Shown here in pieces: positions 44,105-56,240 of a stretch of DNA of 64,000 bases. This DNA comes from Corbicula japonica (lineage: Eukaryota; Mollusca; Bivalvia; Venerida; Cyrenidae): contig JAZAYU010000033.1 of assembly GCA_038501625.1 (NCBI GenBank), positions 6,553,889 through 6,617,888 of the forward strand, given 5' to 3'. The translations under genes were made by a program, and so were the position numbers. Below the pieces are notes generated by a model, which worked only from the letters and a program-made list of their open reading frames with translations, made no database searches and was not told where the DNA came from. The stretch's first letter is position 1; every line of letters starts with the position of its first letter.

Positions 44105-44760
44105 GTTACCCGAAGAAATTAGGGGGAGCATATAGTTGCCAGGTTGTCCGTCCATCCGTATGCCCGGCATTCTTCATAACTTTTTATTTGAAGTCAGATT
44201 TTAAAATTATTTTACAGAAATGATCACCATAATGAGATGACATGTTGCACGCAACATTTGGGTCACTACCTTGAAGGTCAATGTCACAGCATGACCTTGT
44301 AGCAAAATCTTGTCCGGCCCATTACTCTGTTATTTGAAGTCTGATTTTCAAATCATTGAACAGAAACAAGCACCATTATGAGACGACATGTTGCACGCAA
44401 CATTTGGGTCGCTTCTTTGAAGGTCAAGGTCACAACATGACCTTGAAGTAAAATCATGTCCGGCACATAACTTCTTTATTTGAAGTAGGATTTTAAAATT
44501 ATTTGACATAAATGATCACCATAATGAGACAATGTTTCACGCACAACATTTTGGTCAAGGTCACAGCATGACCTTGTAGCAAAATCATGTCCGGCCTATA
44601 ACTTTGTTATTTGAAGCCGGTTTTAAAATTATTTCGCAAAAAATGATTATCATATTGAGATGACGTGTCGGGCGAAACATTTGGGTCGCTACCTCACAGG
44701 TCAAGGTCACAGCATGACCTTGAAGCAAAATTGTGTTCGGTCGATATCTTTGCATTAACT
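44105..44760. repeat. Tandem ~145-bp units with AAGGTCAAGGTCACAGCATG
   Basis: Four units with CATAACTTTTTTATTTGAAG, ATGATCACCATAATGAGA, GCAACATTTGGGTCGCTACC and GGTCACAGCATGACCTTG. The last phrase is a small palindrome. The same family as 38,700-39,530. Confidence 0.75.
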
Positions 44761-44868
44761 TAGTTACTTCCATGAAACTTTGTATGTTACTAGTGAACAA
44801 TATAGTTATAAGCACTTGATACATCAGCATACTGCAAAACTTGTTTTGTTTTGTTTTTATGCAGGATT

Positions 44869-44987
44869 TCGGTTTGACACAAATTAAAGATTGTTGATGC
44901 AGAAAAACAGATTCCAGCCAAGCTACGAACCAGAACAAAGCTCCAGCAAAGTACACTTACATACAGATTTCATATAATGCAAGGGTA
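44869..44987 (+). ncRNA. Candidate non-coding exon
   Basis: A strong polypyrimidine acceptor (TTTGTTTTTATGCAG) and a GTAAGA donor bound ~119 nt with stops in all plus frames. Could belong with the candidate exon at 40,132-40,320; unproven. Confidence 0.18.
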
Positions 44988-46087
44988 AGAAGATATGATT
45001 ACATACAACATAATATCAACGTTCTGATATGATGTTGCAGTGCTAACTTGTCCTGGTGAATAATAAGGCAATAGCTAGAAAAAGGCCTGCATAATAATTG
45101 GTAAATCAATTAAATAAGATCAATCATTCTTATAAAATGTGTGTATATGTTCACACTTCAACGCCAGTCTCTACGATTTAGTCATTCATCCAGGGGTACA
45201 GTGTGATGAATTACTTAAAGAGGCTTGGATACAAACAAATCCGCTCACAATTCATTGGACTGTGCAAAAATGTTTAACTTGTTTCTTTGATCAGCATGCA
45301 TGTTTCGCCACGAGTTGCTGTGAAAAATTGTGCCATCTTTGGCTTTGTTGCCAACGTGGCTGTTCCAACAGCCATTCAAAATGCCGTAATAAAACAAATT
45401 CTTCTCAATATTTGGGAAATATTGAGAAAATTTATGTTTGTCAATATAGAAAATGAATCAATATTAAAGAAATCATCATCAAATCATTGCCAAGTCAATA
45501 ATCAACAGTTATTGTATAAGAAGAAAATGTGATCTTAAACGATTATCGTTTAAGATCACATTTTCTTCTTATACAATGACTGGAAATATATAGATTGCAT
45601 TCCCAGTTAATGTCTGCCTGTGTATCAGATTCAGATAATGTATCCAACAAACTCAACAATCCGGCACTTTCACTTGCATTCTGGCCATCTTCTGAAGATT
45701 TCTCCGCAGTTGAATCGCTAAGGCCTGTATCACTGGTAGTTGATTTTGTTCTACTTGGTGTATTTTGTAAATGAAGTGAAAATATTTCATTTTTCTGAAG
45801 AAAACACATGTGCTTTGCTGAAAAATTTACTCGCCCGGTAGGTCGAGTGTTTCAGCTGCTTCAATCGAACCAAAGGATCATTTACTCGCAATGGCCAGCG
45901 GACGAGTGGAATTCTACACCTCTGCACTGAAAAGTTTCATAAAAATCCAGTTTTGTTATACTTAACAGCAGGCATCTGCATGTGCATTATTGCATATACA
46001 TCTAGATAATCTATTAATATTTAGTGATTTGCAAACTTATTGTATTGCCACTATGGTGATTTGAAAAAATAAATTGCCAGCATCTTT
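44988..46087. other. Unassigned sequence containing a perfect palindrome
   Basis: Open frames at 45,139-45,456 (plus) and 45,543-45,809 (minus, Ser/Glu/Asp-rich) are unrecognised and lack context. They may be fragments of a transposon protein. Confidence 0.35.
45511..45577. repeat. Perfect palindrome, 33-bp arms, 1-nt spacer
   Basis: ATTGTATAAGAAGAAAATGT through CTTAAACGAT (45511-45543), one T, then its exact reverse complement to 45577. No mismatch. Confidence 0.95.
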
Positions 46088-46431
46088 TGTTGTGCAGTAA
46101 GCCGAAAAACCTGGCAGGTCGTGTTCATTGGATGTTTGGCGACCTAAAAGCATGCTTTGTTGCAGCCACTGCAATTAAATGGGGCTTCCATCCATCGGTT
46201 TTCAATGGGCATTTCATAGCGCAATTAAGCCGCGAAATTATATTACACAGCGTAAAATGACCGAGTTGGTAAGGCACCCTCAAGAGTAAATATTTATTTC
46301 TAATAATCCAATATCTTTGAAATTTGCACGGTGTTTAGAGCTCTTTTAGGTGAGCTTATGCTCCAAATTTCAAAGCTCTAGACCGTCAGGAACCTATTTA
46401 ACCGGGTGTAAAACAATACATTACGAGGGTT

Positions 46432-47637
46432 GTCCGTAAAGTTCATATACTACTTTATTTTTTACACTAAAGCAATACATACATAAAAAAAATTTGGCCA
46501 GCAAATACATACATATCTAACAAACAAATTTACAAAAAACTGTCAGGCTGTGATGAACATTAACATAATAACAGTCCTTACATCCAACATATATACATAA
46601 TCACGGAGCACTTTTAAACGTCATCAACGTCAAATGAACGTCAGAGTCCATAAAGAAGATGAACATAAACTTCTTTGCAGATTTCGTTTGTTTAGCTTTG
46701 AACGGTGTGGGCGAATTCGGTGTTTTCCTTATCATAGAGTCCCGTTTTGACTCCGGTTTATGTAGATGAATCCAAGTTTTATCCGTAAAATAATGTTTGA
46801 TAGAAACGAATCACCCTCTGGGTCGTATTTCCGTAAGAACTCCAATGACGCGTCTACCAGCTCTTCCATTTCCGTTTTCAAGAGCCGCGGTACCTATCTC
46901 GCGCACACTTTAGACATGTTCTTTTGTCATTATTTCATGTACCAAAGTCCGTTTCAAACCAAGAATGTCACTAATTTCCTTTACAGTGCGACGTCTATCT
47001 TCGTCAAGAACTGTTCTAACGCGTTCTACGTAATTCGGCTCTGCTATTTTCGGGCGTCCGCTTCGTTTCTTATCTAACACATTTTCATCCCCGCTTCTAA
47101 ATCTGCTGTGCCACTTTAACACAAGTTGCCTTGAACATTTACCGGTCGTATCTGCTTTTGAAATTAATTTCCACGTCTCAGTTGGTGTCATATTAGCATG
47201 AACACAAACTTGATAACACTCCGTTGCTCCGTCCGTGAAATTGACGTCATTTTTTTCGAAACAAATGTAAAGCACCCCCAATGCGTCTTACCGTCGTTAA
47301 CAACTTGTTTATTAACGTATGACGTCATAATTTTCACCAAATATCATGCAATGATATCAAATAACGTCGCGTAAGTAAAAACGCGTTAGGCATAAAACTT
47401 TCATTTTTATTAACTTTTATTTTGAGTAGCTACGGTCATGGAATCAAATTGCTCCGTAAACCGTCGGTCGTGTTACCATGGAAATGGGCGTTTTGCGAAT
47501 ATTATTGTTATCATGTTTATTAATTTAGAGATATGTAGCCAATACATAATTAAGCAAAATACCAAAACAGCTTATTGATATGACTGCTTATAACTATTCT
47601 GTAGCCTTGTCTACGAACTTTCCAGACAGCCCTCGTA
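46432..47637 (-). mobile_element. Mariner element, defective, inserted at TA in the satellite
   Basis: TIRs TACGAGGGTTGTCCGTAAAG and the inverse of CTTTCCAGACAGCCCTCGTA end exactly at TA. The empty site is readable from the other satellite copies (CAATACATTACATAGCG). Only this copy carries the element, so it inserted after the array formed. 1,206 bp with an internal loss in the C-terminal half. Confidence 0.92.
46740..47260 (-). pseudogene. Mariner transposase relic
   Basis: In one frame the start region reads TEQRSVIKF, the typical mariner N-terminus. After a one-base shift it continues MTPTETWKLISKA, WHSRFRSG, the linker KKRSGRPK and the second helix-turn-helix RRTVKEISDILGLKRTLVHE (47,215-46,910). 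A stop follows EHV. Beyond further shifts DKTWIHLHKPESK corresponds to the first catalytic Asp block, with the usual GDETW degraded. The other two catalytic Asp residues are absent because of a deletion. It cannot encode a working transposase. Confidence 0.88.
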
Positions 47638-47690
47638 CATAGCGAAAAATGACTAAGTGTGAAACCGCAGAATAAAGTCATAAAAAAACT

Positions 47691-47790
47691 GTTCGGTGAC
47701 GGGTTTCGAACCCGGGGCTCTCGGGTGAGAGACCATTATTCTAACTACTATTATCTAACCATTACTCTAACCACTACACTACGACGACTC
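47691..47790 (-). tRNA. tRNA-like Pol III unit, copy 1 (probable pseudo-tRNA)
   Basis: Minus strand: A box TAGTGTAGTGGTTAGAG, two degenerate repeats of it (TAATGGTTAGA, AGTAGTTAGA), CTCTCACCCGAGAG as an anticodon-arm-like hairpin, B box GGTTCGAAACC in a T-arm hairpin, then GTCACCGAACAG and T7. The A-to-B distance is ~58 bp, longer than in a normal tRNA. No acceptor stem forms between the ends. Most like tRNA-Val/Glu-type genes; not a functional tRNA, but Pol III signals look intact. Confidence 0.5.
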
Positions 47791-49591
47791 TATTGAGAGC
47801 AGTGAATTTAAATAAGCGTTATAAAATCGCATTGTACAGGGCAGGTTATCCACGCTAAAGTATCGATGTACTATGGCGTACTGAAAGACCTCCGGGATTC
47901 TTGGGTTCCAGCAGGTTGGGAGATCTGAAGCTCAGCTGGATCTTCTCTATGTTCCCTGCAAGTTTGCGAGCGTTGACCATAAAGATATGGCTTACCCAGT
48001 ATGTTTGCTATGTAAACGTTATGCTGACCTATGCTAGGAGCACCAACTTTGAACCTATAGGCAAGAAAAACTGTTGTGCAGTAAGCCGAAAAACCTGGCA
48101 GGTCGTGTTCATTGGATGTTTGGCGACCTAAAAGCATGCTTTGTTGCAGCCACTGCAATTAAATGGGGCTTCCATCCATCGGTTTTCAATGGGCATTTCA
48201 TAGCGCAATTAAGCCGCGAAATTATATTACACAGCGTAAAATGACCAAGTTGGTAAGGCACGCTCAAGAGTAAACGTATATTTCTAATAATCCAATATCT
48301 TTGAAATTTGCACGGTGTTTAGTGCTCTTTTAGGTGAGCTTATGGTCCAAATTTCAAAGTTCTACACCGCCAGGAACCTATTAAACCGGGTGTTAAACAC
48401 TACATTAAATAGCGAAAAATGACTAAGCGTGAAAACGCAATACAAACGTTTGCTGGGTGCTCGTACTTACAGCCCCGACCCAAGCGCCATTTAAATGCAA
48501 TGAGCCTAAAAAACCTGCGGGTCGTGTTCCACTGATGGTGGACTACCTGAAACCAGTTTTGGTTTGAGTTATTGCATTTGAATGGAGCTCACATCCGACG
48601 GTTTTCCAATAGGCATTTCACTGGGCAATTAAGTCGCGAATTTATGATCAAACACAAGAAAACGTGCATTTCTAATAATCCAATATCTTTGAAATTTGCA
48701 CGGTGTTTAGAGATCTTTTAGGTGAACTTATGTTCCAAATTTCAAATTTCTAGACCGTCAGGAACCTATGAAACCGGGTTTTAAACCCTATATTACACAG
48801 CGTAAAATGACCGAGTTGGTAAGGCACGCTCAAGAGTAAACATATATTTCTAATAATCCAATATCTTTGAAATTTGCACGGTGTTTAGAGCTCTTTTAGG
48901 TGAGCTTATGGTCCAAATTTCAAAGTTCTACACCGTCAGGAACCTATTAAACCGGGTGTTAAACACTACATTAAATAGCGAAAAATGACTAAGTGTGAAA
49001 ACGCAATACAAACGTTTGCTGGGTGCTCGTACTTACAGCCCCGACCCAAGCGCCATTTAAATGCAATGAGCCTAAAAAACCTGCGGGTCGTGTTCCACTG
49101 ATTGTGGACTACCTGAAACCAGTTTTGGTTTGAGTTACTGCATTTGAATGGAGCTCACATCCGACGGTTTCCAATAGGCATTTCACTGGGCAATTAAGTC
49201 GCGAATTTATGATCAAACACGAGAAAACGTGCATTTCTAATAATCCAATATCTTTGAAATTTGCACGGTGTTTAGAGATCTTTTAGGTGAGCTTATGTTC
49301 CAAATTTCAAATTTCTAGACCGTCAGGAACCTATTAAACCGGGTGTTAAACCCTATATTACACAGCGTAAAATGACCGAGTTGGTAAGGCACGCTCAAGA
49401 GTAAACATATATTTCTAATAATCCAATATCTTTGAAATTTGCACGGTGTTTAGAGCTTTTTTAGGTGAGCTTATGCTCCAAATTTCAAAGCTCTAGACCG
49501 TCAGGAACCTATTTAACCGGGTGTAAAACAATACATTACATAGCGAAAAATTACTAAGTGTGAAACCGCAGAATAAAGTCATAAAAAAACT

Positions 49592-49691
49592 GTTCGGTGA
49601 CGGGTTTCGAACCCGGGGCCCTCGTGTGAGAGACCATTATTCTAACTACTATTATCTAACCATTACTCTAACCACTACACTACGACGACTC
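49592..49691 (-). tRNA. tRNA-like Pol III unit, copy 2
   Basis: Same A box, B box and T7 as copy 1. The hairpin loop reads TCTCACACGAGG instead of TCTCACCCGAGAG, which weakens the anticodon-like stem. Confidence 0.48.
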
Positions 49692-50927
49692 TATTGAGAG
49701 CAGTGAATTTAAATAAGCGTTATAAAATCGCATTGTACAGGGCAGGTTATCCACGCTAAAGTATCGATGTACTATAGCGTACTGAAAGACCTCCGGGATT
49801 CTTGGGTTCCAGCAGGTTGGGAGATCTGAAGCTCAGCTGGATCTTCTCTATGTTCCCTGCAAGTTTGCGAGCGTTGACCATAAAGATATGGCTTACCCAA
49901 TATGTTTGCTATGTAAACGTTATGCTGACCTATGCTAGGAGCACCAACTTTGAACCTATAGGCCAGAAAAACTGTTGTGCAGTAAGCCGAAAAACCTGGC
50001 AGGTCGTGTTCATTGGATGTTTGGCGACCTAAAAGCATGCTTTGTTGCAGCCACTGCAATTAAATGGGGCTTCCATCCATCGGTTTTCAATGGGCATTTC
50101 ATAGCGCAATTAAGCCGCGAAATTATATTACACAGCGTAAAATGACCGAGTTGGTAAGGCACGCTCAAGAGTAAACGTATATTTCTAATAATCCAATATC
50201 TTTGAAATTTGCACGGTGTTTAGTGCTCTTTTAGGTGAGCTTATGGTCCAAATTTCAAAGTTCTACACCGTCAGGAACCTATTAAACCGGGCGTTAAACA
50301 CTACATTAAATAGCGAAAAATGACTAAGCGTGAAAACGCAATACAAACGTTTGCTGGGTGCTCGTACTTACAGCCCCGACCCAAGCGCCATTTAAATGCA
50401 ATGAGCCTAAAAAACCTGCGGGTCGTGTTCCACTGATGGTGGACTACCTGAAACCAGTTTTGGTTTGAGTTACTGCATTTGAATGGAGCTCACATCCGAC
50501 GGTTTTCCAATAGGCATTTCACTGGGCAATTAAGTCGCGAATTTATGATCAAACACAAGAAAACGTGCATTTCTAATAATCCAATATCTTTGAAATTTGC
50601 ACGGTGTTTAGAGATCTTTTAGGTGAGCTTATGTTCCAAATTTCAAATTTCTAGACCGTCAGGAACCTATGAAACCGGGTTTTAAACCCTATATTACACA
50701 GCGTAAAATGACCGAGTTGGTAAGGCACGCTCAAGGGTAAACATATATTTCTAATAATCCAATATCTTTGAAATTTGCACGGTGTTTAGAGCTCTTTTAG
50801 GTGAGCTTATGCTCCAAATTTCAAAGCTCTAGACCGTCAGGAACCTATTTAACCGGGTGTAAAACAATACATTACATAGCGAAAAATGACTAAGTGTGAA
50901 ACCGCAGAATAAAGTCATAAAAAAACT

Positions 50928-51027
50928 GTTCGGTGACGGGTTTCGAACCCGGGGCTCTCGGGTGAGAGACCATTATTCTAACTACTATTATCAAACCATT
51001 ACTCTAACCACTACACTACGACGACTC
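50928..51027 (-). tRNA. tRNA-like Pol III unit, copy 3
   Basis: Carries the CTCTCACCCGAGAG hairpin as in copy 1. A box, B box and T7 are intact. Confidence 0.48.
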
Positions 51028-52263
51028 TATTGAGAGCAGTGAATTTAAATAAGCGTTATAAAATCGCATTGTACAGGGCAGGTTATCCACGCTAAAGTAT
51101 CGATGTACTATAGCGTACTGAAAGACCTCCGGGATTCTTGGGTTCCAGCAGGTTGGGAGATCTGAAGCTCAGCTGGATCTTCACTATGTTCCCTGCAAGT
51201 TTGCGAGCGTTGACCATAAAGATATGGCTTACCCAATATGTTTGCTATGTAAACGTTATGCTGACCTATGCTAGGAGCACCAACTTTGAACCTATAGGCC
51301 AGAAAAACTGTTGTGCAGTAAGCCGAAAAACCTGGCAGGTCGTGTTCATTGGATGTTTGGCGACCTAAAAGCATGCTTTGTTGCAGCCACTGCAATTAAA
51401 TGGGGCTTCCATCCATCGGTTTTCAATGGGCATTTCATAGCGCAATTAAGCCGCGAAATTATATTACACAGCGTAAAATGACCGAGTTGGTAAGGCACGC
51501 TCAAGAGTAAACGTATATTTCTAATAATCCAATATCTTTGAAATTTGCACGGTGTTTAGTGCTCTTTTAGGTGAGCTTATGGTCCAAATTTCAAAGTTCT
51601 ACACCGTCAGGAACCTATTAAACCGGGTGTTAAACACTACATTAAATAGCGAAAAATGACTAAGTGTGAAAACGCAATACAAACGTTTGCTGGGTGCTCG
51701 TACTTACAGCCCCGACCCAAGCGCCATTTAAATGCAATGAGCCTAAAAAACCTGCGGGTCGTGTTCCACTGATGGTGGACTACCTGAAACCAGTTTTGGT
51801 TTGAGTTGCTGCATTTGAATGGAGCTCACATCCGACGGTTTTCCAATAGGCATTTCACTGGGCAATTAAGTCGCGAATTTATGATCAAACACGAGAAAAC
51901 GTGCATTTCTGATAATCCAATTTCTTTGAAATTTGCACGGTGTTTAGAGATCTTATAGGTGAGCTTATGTTCCAAATTTCAAATTTCTAGACCGTCAGGA
52001 ACCTATTAAACCGGGTGTTAAACCCTATATTACACAGCGTAAAATGACCGAGTTGGTAAGGCACGCTCAAGAGTAAACATATATTTCTAATAATCCAATA
52101 TCTTTGAAATTTGCACGGTGTTTAGCGCTCTTTTAGGTGAGCTTATGGTCCAAATTTCAAAGCTCTAGACCGTCAGGAACCTATTTAACCGGGTGTAAAA
52201 CAATACATTACATAGCGAAAAATTACTAAGTGTGAAACCGCAGAATAAAGTCATAAAAAAACT

Positions 52264-52363
52264 GTTCGGTGACGGGTTTCGAACCCGGGGCCCTCGTGTG
52301 AGAGACCATTATTCTAACTACTATTATCTAACCATTACTCTAACCACTACACTACGACGACTC
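52264..52363 (-). tRNA. tRNA-like Pol III unit, copy 4
   Basis: CTCACACGAGG variant; A box, B box and T7 intact. It heads the longest (2,642 bp) unit. Confidence 0.48.
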
Positions 52364-54905
52364 TATTGAGAGCAGTGAATTTAAATAAGCGTTATAAAAT
52401 CGCATTGTACAGGGCAGGTTATCCACGCTAAAGTATCGATGTACTATAGCATACTGAAAGACCTCCGGGATTCTTGGGTTCCAGCAGGTTGGGAGATCTG
52501 AAGCTCAGCTGGATCTTCCCTATGTTCCCTGCAAGTTTGCGAGCGTTGACCATAAAGATATGGCTTACCCAATATGTTTGCTATGTAAACATTATGCTGA
52601 CCTATGCTAGGAGCACCAACTTTGAACCTATAGGCCAGAAAAACTGTTGTGCAGTAAGCCGAAAAACCTGGCAGGTCGTGTTCATTGGATGTTTGGCGAC
52701 CTAAAAGCATGCTTTGTTGCAGCCACTGCAATTAAATGGGGCTTCCATCCATCGGTTTTCAATGGGCATTTCATAGCGCAATTAAGCCGCGAAATTATAT
52801 TACACAGCGTAAAATGACCGAGTTGGTAAGGCACGCTCAAGAGTAAACGTATATTTCTAATAATCCAATATCTTTGAAATTTGCACGGTGTTTAGTGCTC
52901 TTTTAGGTGAGCTTATGGTCCAAATTTCAAAGTTCTACACCGTCAGGAACCTATTAAACCGGGTGTTAAACACTACATTAAATAGCGAAAAATGACTAAG
53001 CGTGAAAACGCAATACAAACGTTTGCTGGGTGCTCGTACTTACAGCCCCGACCCAAGCGCCATTTAAATGCAACGAGCCTAAAAAACCTGCGGGTCGTGT
53101 TCCTCTGATGGTGGACTTCCTGAAACCAGTTTTGGTTTGAGTTACTGCATTTGAATGGAGCTCACATCCGACGGTTTCCAATAGGCATTTCAATGGGCAA
53201 TTAAGTCGCGAATTTATGATCAAACACAAGAAAACGTGCATTTCTAATAATCCAATATCTTTGAAATTTGCACGGTGTTTAGAGATCTTTTAGGTGAGCT
53301 TATGTTCCAAATTTCAAATTTCTAGACCGTCAGGAACCTATGAAACCGGGTTTAAAACCCTATATTACACAGCGTAAAATGACCGAGTTGGTAAGGCACG
53401 CTCAAGGGTAAACATATATTTCTAATAATCCAATATCTTTGAAATTTGCACGGTGTTTAGAGCTCTTTTAGGTGAGCTTATGCTCCAAATTTCAAATTTC
53501 TAGACCGTCAGGAACCTATGAAACCGGGTTTCAAACCCTATATTACACAGCGTAAAATGACCGAGTTGGTCAGGCACGGTCAAGGGTAAACATATATTTC
53601 TAATAATCCAATATCTTTGAAATTTGCACGGTGTTTAGAGCTCTTTTAGGTGAGCTTATGGTCCAAATTTCAAAGTTCTACACCGTCAGGAACCTATTAA
53701 ACCGGGTGTTAAACACTACATTAAATAGCGAAAAATGACTAAGTGTGAAAACGTAATACAAACGTTTGCTGGGTGCTCGTACTTACAGCCCCGACCCAAG
53801 CGCCATTTAAATTCAATAAGCTTAAAAAACCTGCGGGTCGTGTTCCACTGATGGTGGACTACCTGAAACCAGTTTTGGTTTGAGTTACTGCATTTGAATG
53901 GAGCTCACATCCGACGGTTTTCAATAGGCATTTCACTGGGCAATTAAGTCGCGAATTTATGATCAAACACGAGAAAACGTGCATTTCTAATAATCCAATA
54001 TCTTTGAAATTTGCACGGTGTTTAGAGATCTTTTAGGTGAGCTTATGTTCCAAATTTCAAATTTCTAGACCGTCAGGAACCTATGAAACCGGGTTTTAAA
54101 CCCTATATTACACAGCGTAAAAGGACCGAGTTGGTCAGGCACGCTCAAGGGTAAACATATGTTTCTAATAATCCAATATCTTTGAAATTTGCATGATGTT
54201 TAGAGCTCTTTTAGGTGAGCTTATGGTCCAAATTTCAAAGTTCTACACCGTCAGGAACCTATTAAACCGGGTGTTAAACACTACATTAAATAGCGAAAAA
54301 TGACTAAGTGTGAAAACGCAATACAAACGTTTGCTGGGTGCTCGTACTTACAGCCCCGACCCAAGCGCAATTTAAATGCAATGAGCCTAAAAAACCTGTG
54401 GGTCGTGTTCCACTGATGGTGGACTACCTGAAACCAGTTTTGGTTTGAGTTACTGCATTTGAATGGAGCTCACATCCGACGGTTTCCAATAGGCATTTCA
54501 CTGGGCAATTAAGTCTCGAATTTATGATCAAACACGAGAAAACGTGTATTTCTAATAATCCAATATCTTTGAAATTTGCACGGTGTTTAGAGATCTTTTA
54601 GGTGAGCTTATGTTCCAAATTTCAAATTTCTAGACCGTCAGGAACCTATTAAACCGGGTGTTAAACCCTATATTACACAGCGTAAAATGACCGAGTTGGT
54701 AAGGCACGCTCAAGAGTAAACATATATTTCTAATAATCCAATATCTTTGAAATTTGCACGGTGTTTAGAGCTCTTTTAGGTGAGCTTATGCTCCAAATTT
54801 CAAAGCTCTAGACCGTCAGGAACCTATTTAACCGGGTGTAAAACAATACATTACATAGCGAAAAATTACTAAGTGTGAAACCGCAGAATAAAGTCATAAA
54901 AAACT

Positions 54906-55005
54906 GTTCGGTGCCGGGTTTCGAACCCGGGGCCCTCGTGTGAGAGACCATTATTCTAACTACTTTTATCTAACCATTACTCTAACCACTACACTACGAC
55001 GACTC
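54906..55005 (-). tRNA. tRNA-like Pol III unit, copy 5
   Basis: CTCACACGAGG variant. GGCACCGAAC replaces GTCACCGAAC next to the B box, and the T run is T6. Confidence 0.46.
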
Positions 55006-56240
55006 TATTGAGAGCAGTGAATTTAAATAAGCGTTATAAAATCGCATTGTACAGGGCAGGTTATCCACGCTAAAGTATCGATGTACTATAGCGTACTGAA
55101 AGACCTCCGGGATTCTTGGGTTCCAGCAGGTTGGGAGATCTGAAGCTCAGCTGGATCTTCTCTATGTTCCCTGCAAGTTTGCGAGCGTTGACCATAAAGA
55201 TATGGCTTACCCAATATGTTTGCTATGTAAACGTTATGCTGACCTATGCTAGGAGCACCAACTTTGAACCTATAGGCCAGAAAAACTGTTGTGCAGTAAG
55301 CCGAAAAACCTGGCAGGTCGTGTTCATTGGATGTTTGGCGACCTAAAAGCATGCTTTGTTGCAGCCACTGCAATTAAATGGGGCTTCCATCCATCGGTTT
55401 TCAATGGGCATTTCATAGCGCAATTAAGCCGCGAAATTATATTACACAGCGTAAAATGACCGAGTTGGTAAGGCACGCTCAAGAGTAAACGTATATTTCT
55501 AATAATCCAATATCTTTGAAATTTGCACGGTGTTTAGTGCTCTTTTAGGTGAGCTTATGGTCCAAATTTCAAAGTTCTACACCGTCAGGAACCTATTAAA
55601 CCGGGTGTTAAACACTACATTAAATAGCGAAAAATGACTAAGCGTGAAAACGCAATACAAACGTTTGCTGGGTGCTCGTACTTACAGCCCCGACCCAAGC
55701 GCCATTTAAATGCAATGAGCCTAAAAAACCTGCGGGTCGTGTTCCACTGATGGTGGACTACCTGAAACCAGTTTTGGTTTGAGTTACTGCATTTGAATGG
55801 AGCTCACATCCGACGGTTTTCCAATAGGCATTTCACTGGGCAATTAAGTCGCGAATTTATGATCAAACACAAGAAAACGTGCATTTCTAATAATCCAATA
55901 TCTTTGAAATTTGCACGGTGTGTAGAGATCTTTTAGGTGAGCTTATGTTCCAAATTTCAAATTTCTAGACCGTCAGGAACCTATGAAACCGGGTTTTAAA
56001 CCCTATATTACATGCGTAAAATGACCGAGTTGGTAAGGAACGCTCAAGAGTAAACATATATTTCTAATAATCCAATATCTTTGAAATTTGCACGGTGTTT
56101 AGAGCTCTTTTAGGTGAGCTTATGCTCCAAATTTCAAAGCTCTAGACCGTCAGGAACCTATTTAACCGGGTGTAAAACAATACATTACATAGCGAAAAAT
56201 TACTAAGTGTGAAACTGCAGAATAAAGTCATAAAAAAACT

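Noticed and set aside
45139..45456. 105-codon Cys-rich plus-strand frame as a secreted protein
   Set aside because: No signal peptide, no ordered cysteine pattern, no splice or promoter context, and an overlapping frame is equally open.
47691..47790. Functional tRNA gene
   Set aside because: No acceptor stem pairs between the ends and the A-B spacing is too long because of the triplicated D-arm region. Retained only as a Pol III-like, pseudo-tRNA unit.
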